This document shows positions 1 through 5,277 of a DNA stretch of 5,277 nucleotides, one piece after another (the first letter of the stretch is position 1; every line of letters begins with the position of its first letter). Both the position numbers and the translations under genes were made by a program. The notes beneath the pieces were generated by a model, which made no database searches, was not told where the DNA came from, and saw only the letters and a list, made by a program, of their open reading frames with translations. Source of the DNA: Kiritimatiellota bacterium (lineage in GTDB: Bacteria; Verrucomicrobiota; Lentisphaeria; Victivallales; JAADHT01); assembly GCA_013151705.1 (NCBI GenBank), contig JAADHT010000137.1, forward strand, positions 1 to 5,277, read 5' to 3'.

Positions 1-919
1 TTTTGAGGAACCGGTGTGATATGTGGTTGTGGTCGCCGATGTAGAAGGGTTTTCCGAGTTTAAATCTTATTGCCGTGACCGCTAGTGCGTCAAAAAGGGG
101 GAGTCCCAGGATGAAAAGCGGTATCAGGACGGAAAACGGGGAGGATTCTCCCGAACCGCTTTTGTAGTATGTCACCAGGCATCCCATCGTAGCCAAAAGA
201 TATCCCAGCAGATGGCTGCCTGAATCCCCCATGAAAATCGACGCTGGAGAGTGGTTGTAGAACCAGAAACCCAGCGAGGCGCCGGCCGAGGCCGCTCCCA
301 GGGCGGCCACGAAATGCTGTCCGCGCGTCGCGGCGGCTATCGAGAAGAAACTGAACGCGATTGTTGCGGTGCCCACGGCCAGCCCGTCCATGTTGTCGAA
401 AAAGTTGATCGCGTTGATGATCAGGAGAAACCAAAAGATCGATACGCACCATGCGATGACGGGAGTGGAGATGAACGCGGTGATTCTCGCGCCACCCCAA
501 GTGACCGCTATGGCGGCGATGACGAACTGTCCCCCGAATTTGGCCTTGGCGCTCATATTGAATTTGTCGTCGTAAAGGCCAAGCAAAGTGGCGCCGACGG
601 CGCCGAGGGCTATCATAGCTGTTCTGAATGAGACTGAGCGCATTCCCGGAAGAAACGTGCGAATGTCGCCGTACAATGGTGTCGATTTCAGGAAGGAGGC
701 GGAACAGAAACCGAACACTATCGTGCCAAGCAAGGCCGCGCAAATCGCGCCGCCGCCAAGGAGTGGAGTCGGTTCCGAGTGGCCTTTGTGCATTTGATCG
801 GCCGGAACGTCGAAAAGTTCGATTTTCTCGGCCAGCATCTTGAACAGCGGAGTCAGAACGAGCGAGAAAAACGTTCCTGTGAAAGCCACCATCAAATAAA
901 TTTTCCACCAATTGGTCAT
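1..919 (-). CDS. wecA: WecA/TagO/MraY-family undecaprenyl-phosphate sugar-1-phosphate transferase (3' end cut by window)
   Basis: Integral membrane enzyme of the polyprenyl-phosphate sugar-1-phosphate transferase family. It moves a sugar-1-phosphate (typically GlcNAc-1-P) from a UDP-sugar to undecaprenyl phosphate on the cytoplasmic face, the first step of many envelope glycans. My translation gives 306 codons with no stop. Visible in order: a hydrophobic segment near residues 8-26; the HKGHSEPTPLLGGGAI loop (44-59); LLGLYDD with the paired aspartates D117/D118; NAINFFDNMDGLA (169-181), matching the family's NxxNxxDxxDGLA; FMGDSGSHLLG (229-239) with D232; and GDHNHISHRF (295-304). The last motif is the WecA/TagO-type C-terminal histidine motif and argues against MraY. 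Family members usually have about 320-380 residues, so only a short tail is missing. The ATG overlaps the upstream stop (ATGA), and AGAGG lies 8 nt before it, which indicates translational coupling. The family is clear; the exact sugar and pathway are not, so the symbol is by family. A longer ORF on the same strand in another frame is Arg/His-rich and has no family motifs. Confidence 0.9.
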   Translation of the reverse strand, partial: MTNWWKIYLMVAFTGTFFSLVLTPLFKMLAEKIELFDVPADQMHKGHSEPTPLLGGGAICAALLGTIVFGFCSASFLKSTPLYGDIRTFLPGMRSVSFRTAMIALGAVGATLLGLYDDKFNMSAKAKFGGQFVIAAIAVTWGGARITAFISTPVIAWCVSIFWFLLIINAINFFDNMDGLAVGTATIAFSFFSIAAATRGQHFVAALGAASAGASLGFWFYNHSPASIFMGDSGSHLLGYLLATMGCLVTYYKSGSGESSPFSVLIPLFILGLPLFDALAVTAIRFKLGKPFYIGDHNHISHRFLK

Positions 920-3198
920 TTGAATATCCTCTGAAAATCAATGTCCTCGGCGGCCAGCACCTTTATCAATCGCTGAAGCGAACGTGTCTTTTCCGACAAT
1001 TCCCTGCAGTATTCAGCGTATTCGGCGTCAGTCTCCCCTTCCGGCGCTCGCATTCCGAGACAGACGAGTGTCGCGTCGTTTGAATTTTCGCATATGGTGT
1101 TAAAAACGTCTCCGTCAATCAACCTCACCACCTGGGACTGCGCCGCCAATCTCGATTTGGTTATGAAAGAGTCCAATTTGATTTTCGCGCTGACCATTTC
1201 AGCCTCGTCCGAAACAATCGTCTTGAGTGTCAAGGATGTTTTCGCCCAAATTGGGTTTTTTCTCATAAGATACGCCAATGCCACCATCAAGGCCCCGCTG
1301 TTGGTGCGTCCGCCCCACCAGATGTCTATTCTGCCGGTATTCTCTTTTTTAATGCCTGGATGCGTCGCGAACTCCTCCAGCTCTTTCATAATCACAATAT
1401 TGCGCTTTGAGGAAGCCGCTGATCTGATGAATTGGGCGTATGGAAGGAAACTTCTAGAGGGGTTGTCTGTCAATCCAAGTAGAATCGTGTTCGGCGTCAA
1501 TGGGCCGAAACCGTACATTCGCAGAAGATTGAGGCTTCCGTCCAGAATGGAGGGTGCCGAAACCACTTTCACGAGTGCGGAAATTTGGTTTTTGCCAAGA
1601 AACTGCGAGACGGTCTCCTCGAAATCCTTGATGCGGGTCGGCGAATTCTCCGATTCCGGAATTATCGAGCAAACCGTTAGAAAACCGTTCCCGCGGGCCA
1701 TAGAATCCCCCATCTCGATCAAAACCCATCTAGAGGTGGGAGCTCCGCAGAAAACAAGTATATTGGGACTCCAAGTCCGCTCGTCCTGTTTTTTCGAAGC
1801 GAGTTTATAGACTATGTTTTGAACTGCCAGCATCAACATTCCGTACCGGGTGTCGCCCCAGTGGGCCGCTATCCTTCTTCGTTTCACGATATAGTAGATG
1901 GCCAAGACGACTATCACGGCTACGAAGGTGGCCGTCGAATTTATTTGGATCATTATCAGCAAACAGAGAATGGAGCCGGTCAAAGACACGCTCCAATGGG
2001 TGTTGAATCCCGGACGCCAGGTGGGACTGCCTATCAATCCCTCAAAGGCGGACGAGAGGTTCAGAAGGCAGTAGGATGTCAGAAAAAACATGGAGAGCAC
2101 CGGAGCTATGTAGTCGATTCCTCCGAGCATCAGCCCGCTCAAGGCTACCAGGAAGGCTATTCCCGTGGCGATTAGCGGGTCGTTCGTCTTGCCGTAGCCT
2201 CTTTTGATGAATGCCGGAAGTATGCCGTCCCGGGCCAACGCCTGAAGTGTTCTCGGCGCACCCAGGAGAGTTCCCATCGCGCTGGATATGCTGGCCCCCC
2301 AAATGGCGAGCACGACGATGAATCCCCATTTCGCGACTTTAACCATCAACATCGAATCGTGAAGCAGGAGCTCCTTTCCTGCGGGGGTGTTGTAGGGAAT
2401 GACGGTTCCCATGAAAAGCGGGACTGAAATGTAGATGAGATAACTGACTATGATAGCGGCCATGATTCCGCGCGGCAGTGATTTCGAGGGATCTTTCAGA
2501 TCGCCCGACATGGCGATACCTGCCTCGATTCCGGTGACGGCGGGAAAGAAAACGGCGAACACCACCCAGAAATTGGCGGGAAAGGTTGTCGAAGACGCGA
2601 AAAACCCCAATTCTTCGGACAATACGCCGGCTTTCACGGCGCTCTCCGGTATGTCGCCTATGAAAAAAGAGAGCAGGGAGCCGAAGATGAGCGCCAAAAT
2701 GAAAAACTGCATTTTCAACGCGAGATTCGCGGAGATATAGACCACGACCATCAGGACAACCAAGGCGGCTATTCCGAGGGCTGTTTCAGGATGGCCGACA
2801 TTCGATTCAATCCATCGCGTCTTCTCCGGACCGAGCCAGCCGACGAACGACTCCGCGAAACCCGCGCAGTAGAAGGATATGCCGAAAGCCTGCGCGAAAA
2901 ACAATGGAAGGCCGATCGCCGCCCCCGTCTCAAGTCCCAAGGAGCGCGAGATGATGTGGTAGGAGCCCCCGCCTTCTATCTTCATGTTCGTCACTAGAGC
3001 CGAGAGGGAGAGAGCTGTTATGAAAGTTACGGAGGTGGCCAAGGTAACCACCACCACCGTCCAGAACGGACCGAGGCTGCCCAACACCCATCCGAACCTC
3101 AAATACATCACCACGCCGAGAATGGTGAGAATGGCGGGAGTGAAGACACCTTGGAAAGTGCCGAATCCATACCCGCGTTTCACCCGTGTTTCACCCAT
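916..3198 (-). CDS. SLC12/CCC-family cation-chloride cotransporter (APC superfamily)
   Basis: Predicted secondary transporter in the inner membrane, 760 residues. About 12 membrane segments (residues ~20-440) are followed by a soluble C-terminal domain (~445-760). The core carries cation-chloride cotransporter hallmarks: GTFQGVFTPAILTILGVVMYLR in TM1 (residues 13-34), KIEGGGSYHIISRSLG before TM3, YCAGFAES in TM3, FFPAVTGIEAG and MSGDLKDPSKS in TM6 (217-240), and ASISSAMGTLLGAPRTLQALARDG in TM8 (302-325). From remembered NKCC/KCC alignments, Y110, P219 and T222 match K+-site residues, and S305/S306 match the serine pair of Na+-dependent members. The C-terminal part resembles the SLC12 domain (NILVFCGAPTSRW at 479-491; GPLTPNTILLG at 565-575; IDIWWGG at 624-630). 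Start: AGGAGG 7 nt upstream, with an in-frame TGA at 3204-3202. It overlaps the WecA-like gene by 4 nt. The family is secure; the substrate (Na+/K+/Cl- or amino acids, as automated annotation often says) is not proven. Confidence 0.92.
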   Translation of the reverse strand: MGETRVKRGYGFGTFQGVFTPAILTILGVVMYLRFGWVLGSLGPFWTVVVVTLATSVTFITALSLSALVTNMKIEGGGSYHIISRSLGLETGAAIGLPLFFAQAFGISFYCAGFAESFVGWLGPEKTRWIESNVGHPETALGIAALVVLMVVVYISANLALKMQFFILALIFGSLLSFFIGDIPESAVKAGVLSEELGFFASSTTFPANFWVVFAVFFPAVTGIEAGIAMSGDLKDPSKSLPRGIMAAIIVSYLIYISVPLFMGTVIPYNTPAGKELLLHDSMLMVKVAKWGFIVVLAIWGASISSAMGTLLGAPRTLQALARDGILPAFIKRGYGKTNDPLIATGIAFLVALSGLMLGGIDYIAPVLSMFFLTSYCLLNLSSAFEGLIGSPTWRPGFNTHWSVSLTGSILCLLIMIQINSTATFVAVIVVLAIYYIVKRRRIAAHWGDTRYGMLMLAVQNIVYKLASKKQDERTWSPNILVFCGAPTSRWVLIEMGDSMARGNGFLTVCSIIPESENSPTRIKDFEETVSQFLGKNQISALVKVVSAPSILDGSLNLLRMYGFGPLTPNTILLGLTDNPSRSFLPYAQFIRSAASSKRNIVIMKELEEFATHPGIKKENTGRIDIWWGGRTNSGALMVALAYLMRKNPIWAKTSLTLKTIVSDEAEMVSAKIKLDSFITKSRLAAQSQVVRLIDGDVFNTICENSNDATLVCLGMRAPEGETDAEYAEYCRELSEKTRSLQRLIKVLAAEDIDFQRIFK
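928..932 (-). promoter_or_regulatory. Ribosome binding site of the WecA-like gene
   Basis: AGAGG on the minus strand lies 8 nt before the ATG at 919. It sits inside the last codons of the transporter gene. Together with the ATGA stop/start overlap it supports this start and a coupled two-gene transcript. Confidence 0.7.
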
Positions 3199-3205
3199 TG
3201 GTCAA

Positions 3206-3211
3206 CCTCCT
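3206..3211 (-). promoter_or_regulatory. Ribosome binding site of the CCC transporter
   Basis: A full consensus AGGAGG on the minus strand, 7 nt before the ATG at 3198. The in-frame stop just upstream (TGA, 3204-3202) excludes any longer protein from an earlier start in this frame. Confidence 0.9.
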
Positions 3212-3282
3212 GCAAAATCCAACGCGAACCAGTGCCGGAGAAACGACGACGCATAGCTGGAGCGGCACGTCAAATCCCATAG

Positions 3283-3320
3283 AAAAAATCAATCCGACAA
3301 AAACGCGATTCCCGCGGATT
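3283..3320 (-). terminator. Candidate hairpin plus T-tract in the transporter leader (second, weaker)
   Basis: On the minus strand AATCCG (3320-3315) can pair with CGGATT (3296-3291) across an 18-nt loop. GA and six Ts (3288-3283) follow. A small CGCG/CGCG hairpin followed by five Ts lies inside the loop. Short stems and a long loop make this a weak intrinsic terminator. It would lie about 85 nt before the transporter start, so it would have to act as an attenuator if real. Confidence 0.25.
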
Positions 3321-3344
3321 TCACTGTTCGCATACCGAAGCGGG

Positions 3345-3371
3345 AAAAGAAAAACCTCGCTTACGGGCGAG
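3345..3371 (-). terminator. Candidate intrinsic terminator or attenuator in the transporter leader
   Basis: On the minus strand a 5-bp GC-rich stem, CTCGC (3371-3367) with GCGAG (3360-3356) around a 6-nt loop, is followed by a G and the tract TTTTTCTTTT (3354-3345). The layout matches a rho-independent terminator, although the stem is short. It lies downstream of the proposed minus-strand start near 3426 and about 150 nt before the transporter ATG. It could attenuate that transcript, or limit stray antisense transcription coming from the mreD side. Confidence 0.35.
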
Positions 3372-3408
3372 CACCGTCAATCCGCTCCCCGGGATTCTCC
3401 GTCTCGCG

Positions 3409-3437
3409 TTGAAAACGTCGGGAAACGATGGTAAGAT
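3409..3437 (+). promoter_or_regulatory. Sigma70-like promoter for mreD-mrdA
   Basis: TTGAAA (-35, 3409-3414), a 17-nt spacer, then TAAGAT (-10, 3432-3437) preceded by an extended -10 TGG (3429-3431). This is the best plus-strand promoter match in the gap. It predicts a start near 3444 and a leader of about 220 nt before mreD. It is inferred from consensus only. A consensus TTGACA at 3454-3459 lies downstream, but no good -10 sits at a proper distance from it. Confidence 0.55.
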
Positions 3438-3460
3438 AGCACGCTATCGACGTTTGACAC
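3433..3460 (-). promoter_or_regulatory. Sigma70-like promoter for the transporter-wecA pair, overlapping the mreD promoter
   Basis: On the minus strand GTGTCA (3460-3455), a 16-nt spacer, then TATCTT (3438-3433) with an extended -10 TGC (3441-3439). It predicts a start near 3426 and a leader of about 228 nt. The -35 is only a 4/6 match, so the call relies on the extended -10. Its -10 shares five bases with the -10 of the plus-strand promoter. Confidence 0.4.
3435..3448. repeat. Perfect inverted repeat over the promoter start region
   Basis: GATAGC, a 2-nt centre (AC), then GCTATC: 6+6 bp perfect dyad symmetry. It covers part of both -10 elements and the predicted mreD start point. A dimeric repressor bound here would block both directions. 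No regulator gene is in the window, so an operator role is a guess. Confidence 0.4.
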
Positions 3461-3473
3461 GGTGTCGGACGTT
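3449..3473. repeat. Inverted repeat flanked by GACGTT direct repeats
   Basis: GACAC-G-GTGTC (3456-3466) is a perfect 5+5 bp dyad around one base. It is flanked by direct copies of GACGTT at 3449-3454 and 3468-3473, 19 bp apart start to start (about two helical turns). A third copy in the opposite orientation (AACGTC) lies at 3414-3419, within the spacer of the plus-strand promoter. It looks like a regulator binding-site cluster, but the short repeats could be chance. Confidence 0.3.
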
Positions 3474-3521
3474 AAAATTCATTGTTTTGAGGTGATTTCA
3501 GCGACACGGCAATCCATTCGG

Positions 3522-3659
3522 CGATTCCGATCGTCCCTCGCCAAATCTGGAAACGCGTTATTTGGTCGACTCCAAATTTTCGCGGGCAAACTCGAAAAGC
3601 GCCCGCGGCGCCTCTGTGGGTTCCGCCGTGCGGCTATGACGCTGAAAAACTCGGAATCG
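3522..3659 (+). promoter_or_regulatory. Possible leader pairing that could mask the mreD ribosome binding site
   Basis: CGATTCCGA (3522-3530) in the mreD leader is perfectly complementary to TCGGAATCG (3651-3659), which abuts and shares one base with the GGAG at 3659-3662. If the 9-bp helix forms it would partly occlude ribosome access. The intervening loop is about 120 nt, so the pairing may be fortuitous. Confidence 0.25.
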
Positions 3660-3666
3660 GAGTGCT

Positions 3667-4179
3667 ATGCCGGAATTCGCTTTCATATTTCTGCTTATGT
3701 TCTTTTCCGTTTTCGCGGAGACGCTCTGCGGCGCGTGGGGATGGCTGATCCCCTTCACCGCGCTTTCCGTGTTCCAACTGTCAATCGTGTACGGTTGGAG
3801 AATCGGAATGTTGGCTGGAATCGTCGCCGGCGCCGTGTTGGACTCGATATATGGGCGAAGCGCTATGACGAGTCCGTTCGCGATGATCGCTGTCTCCATC
3901 TCAAGCGTTATCTGGCTGCGAAAAGGTGACACCAGCTCGATCCTGCCAAATTTTCTTCCGGGCGCTCTCGCCGGCTTCGTCTCCGCCGCCCCTCCCCTGC
4001 TCCTCAACTCCTGGTGGCGTGGAACGTTTTTCATAAACATCGACGTCTTGTTTCTCGCCACCTTTTCCGGCGCTCTGATATTCCCGATTATGATAGCCTT
4101 CCTGGATTTCATATCGGAGAAGACCGGACTCCGTTTGTACAGAAAGGCTAAAGCGGCCGCCCAACGCGGAGGTTTGTAG
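3667..4179 (+). CDS. mreD: Rod shape-determining protein MreD
   Basis: Small polytopic inner-membrane protein of 170 residues, the usual MreD size (about 160-180). MreD belongs to the Rod complex, which directs lateral peptidoglycan synthesis with MreB, MreC, RodA and PBP2. About five or six hydrophobic segments fill the chain (near residues 3-21, 25-41, 45-60, 68-84, 96-114 and 125-148). A short basic tail (RLYRKAKAAAQR) follows. The family-like GxxxGxxxDxxYGR pattern is at residues 51-64 (D59, Y62, G63). The start follows a weak GGAG (3659-3662) only 4 nt away, with an in-frame TGA upstream (3643-3645), so no longer in-frame start exists close by. The stop is 2 nt before the PBP2 gene, in the usual mreD-mrdA order. 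MreD is poorly conserved, so much of the confidence comes from topology, size and neighbour. No mreC or mreB precedes it. Confidence 0.85.
   Translation: MPEFAFIFLLMFFSVFAETLCGAWGWLIPFTALSVFQLSIVYGWRIGMLAGIVAGAVLDSIYGRSAMTSPFAMIAVSISSVIWLRKGDTSSILPNFLPGALAGFVSAAPPLLLNSWWRGTFFINIDVLFLATFSGALIFPIMIAFLDFISEKTGLRLYRKAKAAAQRGGL
4168..4172 (+). promoter_or_regulatory. Ribosome binding site of mrdA
   Basis: GGAGG within the last codons of mreD, 9 nt before the ATG at 4182. It supports that start and co-translation with mreD. Confidence 0.85.
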
Positions 4180-4181
4180 CG

Positions 4182-5277
4182 ATGGCGAAATCCATTTCGA
4201 AAAGTTCCGTACGTCTCCTGGTTATATTCGGCTTGATATCACTCGCCTATTTCCTGATTCTCGGACGACTTTGGTACGAGCAGATACAAAACGGGGAGTT
4301 GCGGGGCAACGAGATTCGCAGGCAAACCATTAGAAGAATCAGACGTCCGGCTGTGAGAGGCATGATAACAACCTCCGACGGAGTCGTTATGGCGAAAAAC
4401 ACTCCCGCGTTCAATATCGTCTTCGATATCGCGGCGATGCGTCAGCCAGGGTACAGTTCGAGAACGATCGAATACATTATCGCCTCGGCGGAAAGAGTGG
4501 CGGACGCGATACAAAGAGACAACCCGCTGACCAAAATGAAAGTTCGGGAACATATAAACTACAAACCGGCTCTGCCGCTTACCGTGTTCACTAAACTAAC
4601 GAAAGAGGAACTCGCCAAAGCCTCGGAGATAGTCCCGCCTATCGCTGGAATGGAAATAGTCTCTATTCCCGTCAGACGCTACCCCCACGGAAAAACGGCC
4701 TGCCAGCTCATAGGATACCTTAGAACGGATGATCCGAGCAAGGCCGAGGACAGAAGCAAATATTTCTACTACATTCCGGACAAACGCGGCGTCGAAGGGA
4801 TTGAAAAAGCCTACGACACCGAAATCAGTCAAGGAGACGTCAAAATCCGCGGACTTCGCGGCGCTCCGGGCAACAGTTTGGTGAAGGTCGATTTCAGAGG
4901 ATACGTCCATGACACCATCGGGACTCCCAAGCAGGGTGTCGTCGGACACGACATAGTCCTCACTTTGAATTTCAAGGCGCAAACTATCGCGGAAAAACTT
5001 TTGGCTGGAAAAAGTGGAGCGATGGTTTTGCTTGACGCCGGCGACGGCGCGGTCTTGGCGATGGCCTCCATGCCTGGCTACGATCTATCGAAATTCGTTC
5101 CACGCCTATCCAGCTCATACTGGCGGGAGATCACCTCCAATCCAAACCGTCCGCTTTTCAACAGGGCGCTGCAAGGACACTACGAGCCTGGATCAATAAT
5201 AAAGCCCTTGATCGCCATAGCCCTTCTCCGAAACGGGATGCCTGTGGAAGAAACCGTATCATGTCCCGGTAGAGCCT
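4182..5277 (+). CDS. mrdA: Penicillin-binding protein 2 (peptidoglycan transpeptidase, class B; 3' end cut by window)
   Basis: Class B PBP of the elongasome. It cross-links lateral-wall peptidoglycan in the periplasm while anchored in the inner membrane. My translation gives 365 codons with no stop. A basic N-terminus (MAKSISKSSVR) precedes one membrane anchor (residues ~11-29). The dimerisation/pedestal domain follows, with RPAVRGMITTSDGVVMAKN (55-73), RRYPHGKTACQLIGYL (165-180) and RGVEGIEKAYD (202-212). The transpeptidase domain opens with GHDIVLTLNFKAQ (255-267) and GAMVLLDAGDGAVLAMASMPGYD (279-301). The active-site motif lies in NRALQGHYEPGSIIKP (327-342): catalytic S338 and K341 of SxxK. 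The later SxN and KTG motifs fall beyond the window. Full PBP2 proteins are about 600-700 residues, so roughly half is visible. It starts 2 nt after mreD, and a rodA gene would be the expected next neighbour. PBP3/FtsI is less likely given the mreD partner. Confidence 0.93.
   Translation, partial: MAKSISKSSVRLLVIFGLISLAYFLILGRLWYEQIQNGELRGNEIRRQTIRRIRRPAVRGMITTSDGVVMAKNTPAFNIVFDIAAMRQPGYSSRTIEYIIASAERVADAIQRDNPLTKMKVREHINYKPALPLTVFTKLTKEELAKASEIVPPIAGMEIVSIPVRRYPHGKTACQLIGYLRTDDPSKAEDRSKYFYYIPDKRGVEGIEKAYDTEISQGDVKIRGLRGAPGNSLVKVDFRGYVHDTIGTPKQGVVGHDIVLTLNFKAQTIAEKLLAGKSGAMVLLDAGDGAVLAMASMPGYDLSKFVPRLSSSYWREITSNPNRPLFNRALQGHYEPGSIIKPLIAIALLRNGMPVEETVSCPGRA

Larger units (their letters stand above)
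3199..3666. other. Divergent intergenic region without a supported gene
   Basis: 468 bp between the two divergent gene pairs. No reading frame here has both a start with a ribosome binding site and recognisable protein content. A GTG-started frame from 3462 stays open into mreD in a different frame, but it is Arg-rich and matches no family I know. A piece in the mreD frame (about 3496-3636) is open but has stops on both sides and no good start. What can be seen is a pair of overlapping promoters, inverted and direct repeats, and two leaders of about 220-230 nt. No MreC remnant is recognisable. Confidence 0.7.

Noticed and set aside
90..941. 283-codon minus-strand reading frame across the transferase gene
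   Set aside because: It is in a different frame from the clear WecA-family protein, is strongly Arg/His-rich with no family motifs, and is a compositional shadow. The true gene lacks a stop in the window, which makes it easy to miss.
1094..1810. 238-codon plus-strand frame antisense to the transporter's C-terminal domain
   Set aside because: It lies wholly opposite a well-supported gene, shows no recognisable motif, and is best explained as an antisense shadow.
3454..3478. TTGACA at 3454-3459 with TAAAAT at 3473-3478 as a plus-strand promoter
   Set aside because: The spacer is only 13 nt, too short for sigma70. The upstream TTGAAA-17-TGGTAAGAT match is better.
3462..3929. 155-codon GTG-started plus-strand frame covering the mreD leader and the first half of mreD
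   Set aside because: It overlaps mreD by over 260 bp in another frame, has Arg-rich low-plausibility content, no ribosome binding site and no recognised family. It does not look like MreC.
3558..4112. 184-codon minus-strand frame opposite mreD
   Set aside because: Antisense shadow of mreD without promoter, ribosome binding site or motif support.
1..5277. Mobile elements, CRISPR arrays, tRNA/rRNA genes, prophage or defence modules
   Set aside because: No terminal inverted repeats, transposase or integrase motifs, regularly spaced repeats or structural RNA signatures were seen on either strand. The genes are all envelope or transport functions.

Overview
The window reads as an ordinary chromosomal stretch of a rod-forming, peptidoglycan-making bacterium of moderate GC. 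It carries four genes in two divergent pairs around an intergenic region of about 470 bp. I cannot place the organism from sequence alone. The large eukaryote-like cation-chloride cotransporter and the GDHNHISHR-type C-terminal motif of the sugar-phosphate transferase would fit a PVC-group (Verrucomicrobiota/Lentisphaerota-like) or related uncultured diderm lineage. The presence of mreD and PBP2 argues against typical Planctomycetes. This placement is a low-confidence inference.

Minus strand, left half (3198 down to 1): a 760-residue SLC12/CCC-family transporter with a complete membrane core and the SLC12-type cytosolic C-terminal domain. A WecA/TagO/MraY-family polyprenyl-phosphate sugar-1-phosphate transferase follows it, with start and stop overlapping in ATGA. 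The transferase runs off the left edge after 306 codons, just past its conserved C-terminal histidine motif, so it is nearly complete.

Centre (3199-3666): no convincing gene. It holds overlapping divergent sigma70-like promoters whose extended -10 elements share bases (around 3429-3441), inverted and direct repeats on the mreD side, and two leaders of roughly 220-230 nt. The transporter leader contains hairpin-plus-T-tract elements that resemble terminators or attenuators.

Plus strand, right part (3667 to 5277): mreD, then after 2 nt the PBP2 gene (mrdA), which runs off the right edge just after the catalytic SxxK serine motif. These two act together in the Rod complex (elongasome). No mreB or mreC lies immediately upstream, so the elongation genes are split in this genome. 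The theme is cell-envelope growth: lateral-wall synthesis on one side, and lipid-linked envelope-glycan initiation plus ion transport on the other, driven from one shared promoter region.

I see no mobile elements, CRISPR arrays, tRNA or rRNA genes, and no clear evidence of an undescribed defence or biosynthetic system. The most interesting points are the shared bidirectional promoter, the leader structures, and the coupling of a CCC transporter to a WecA-like enzyme.
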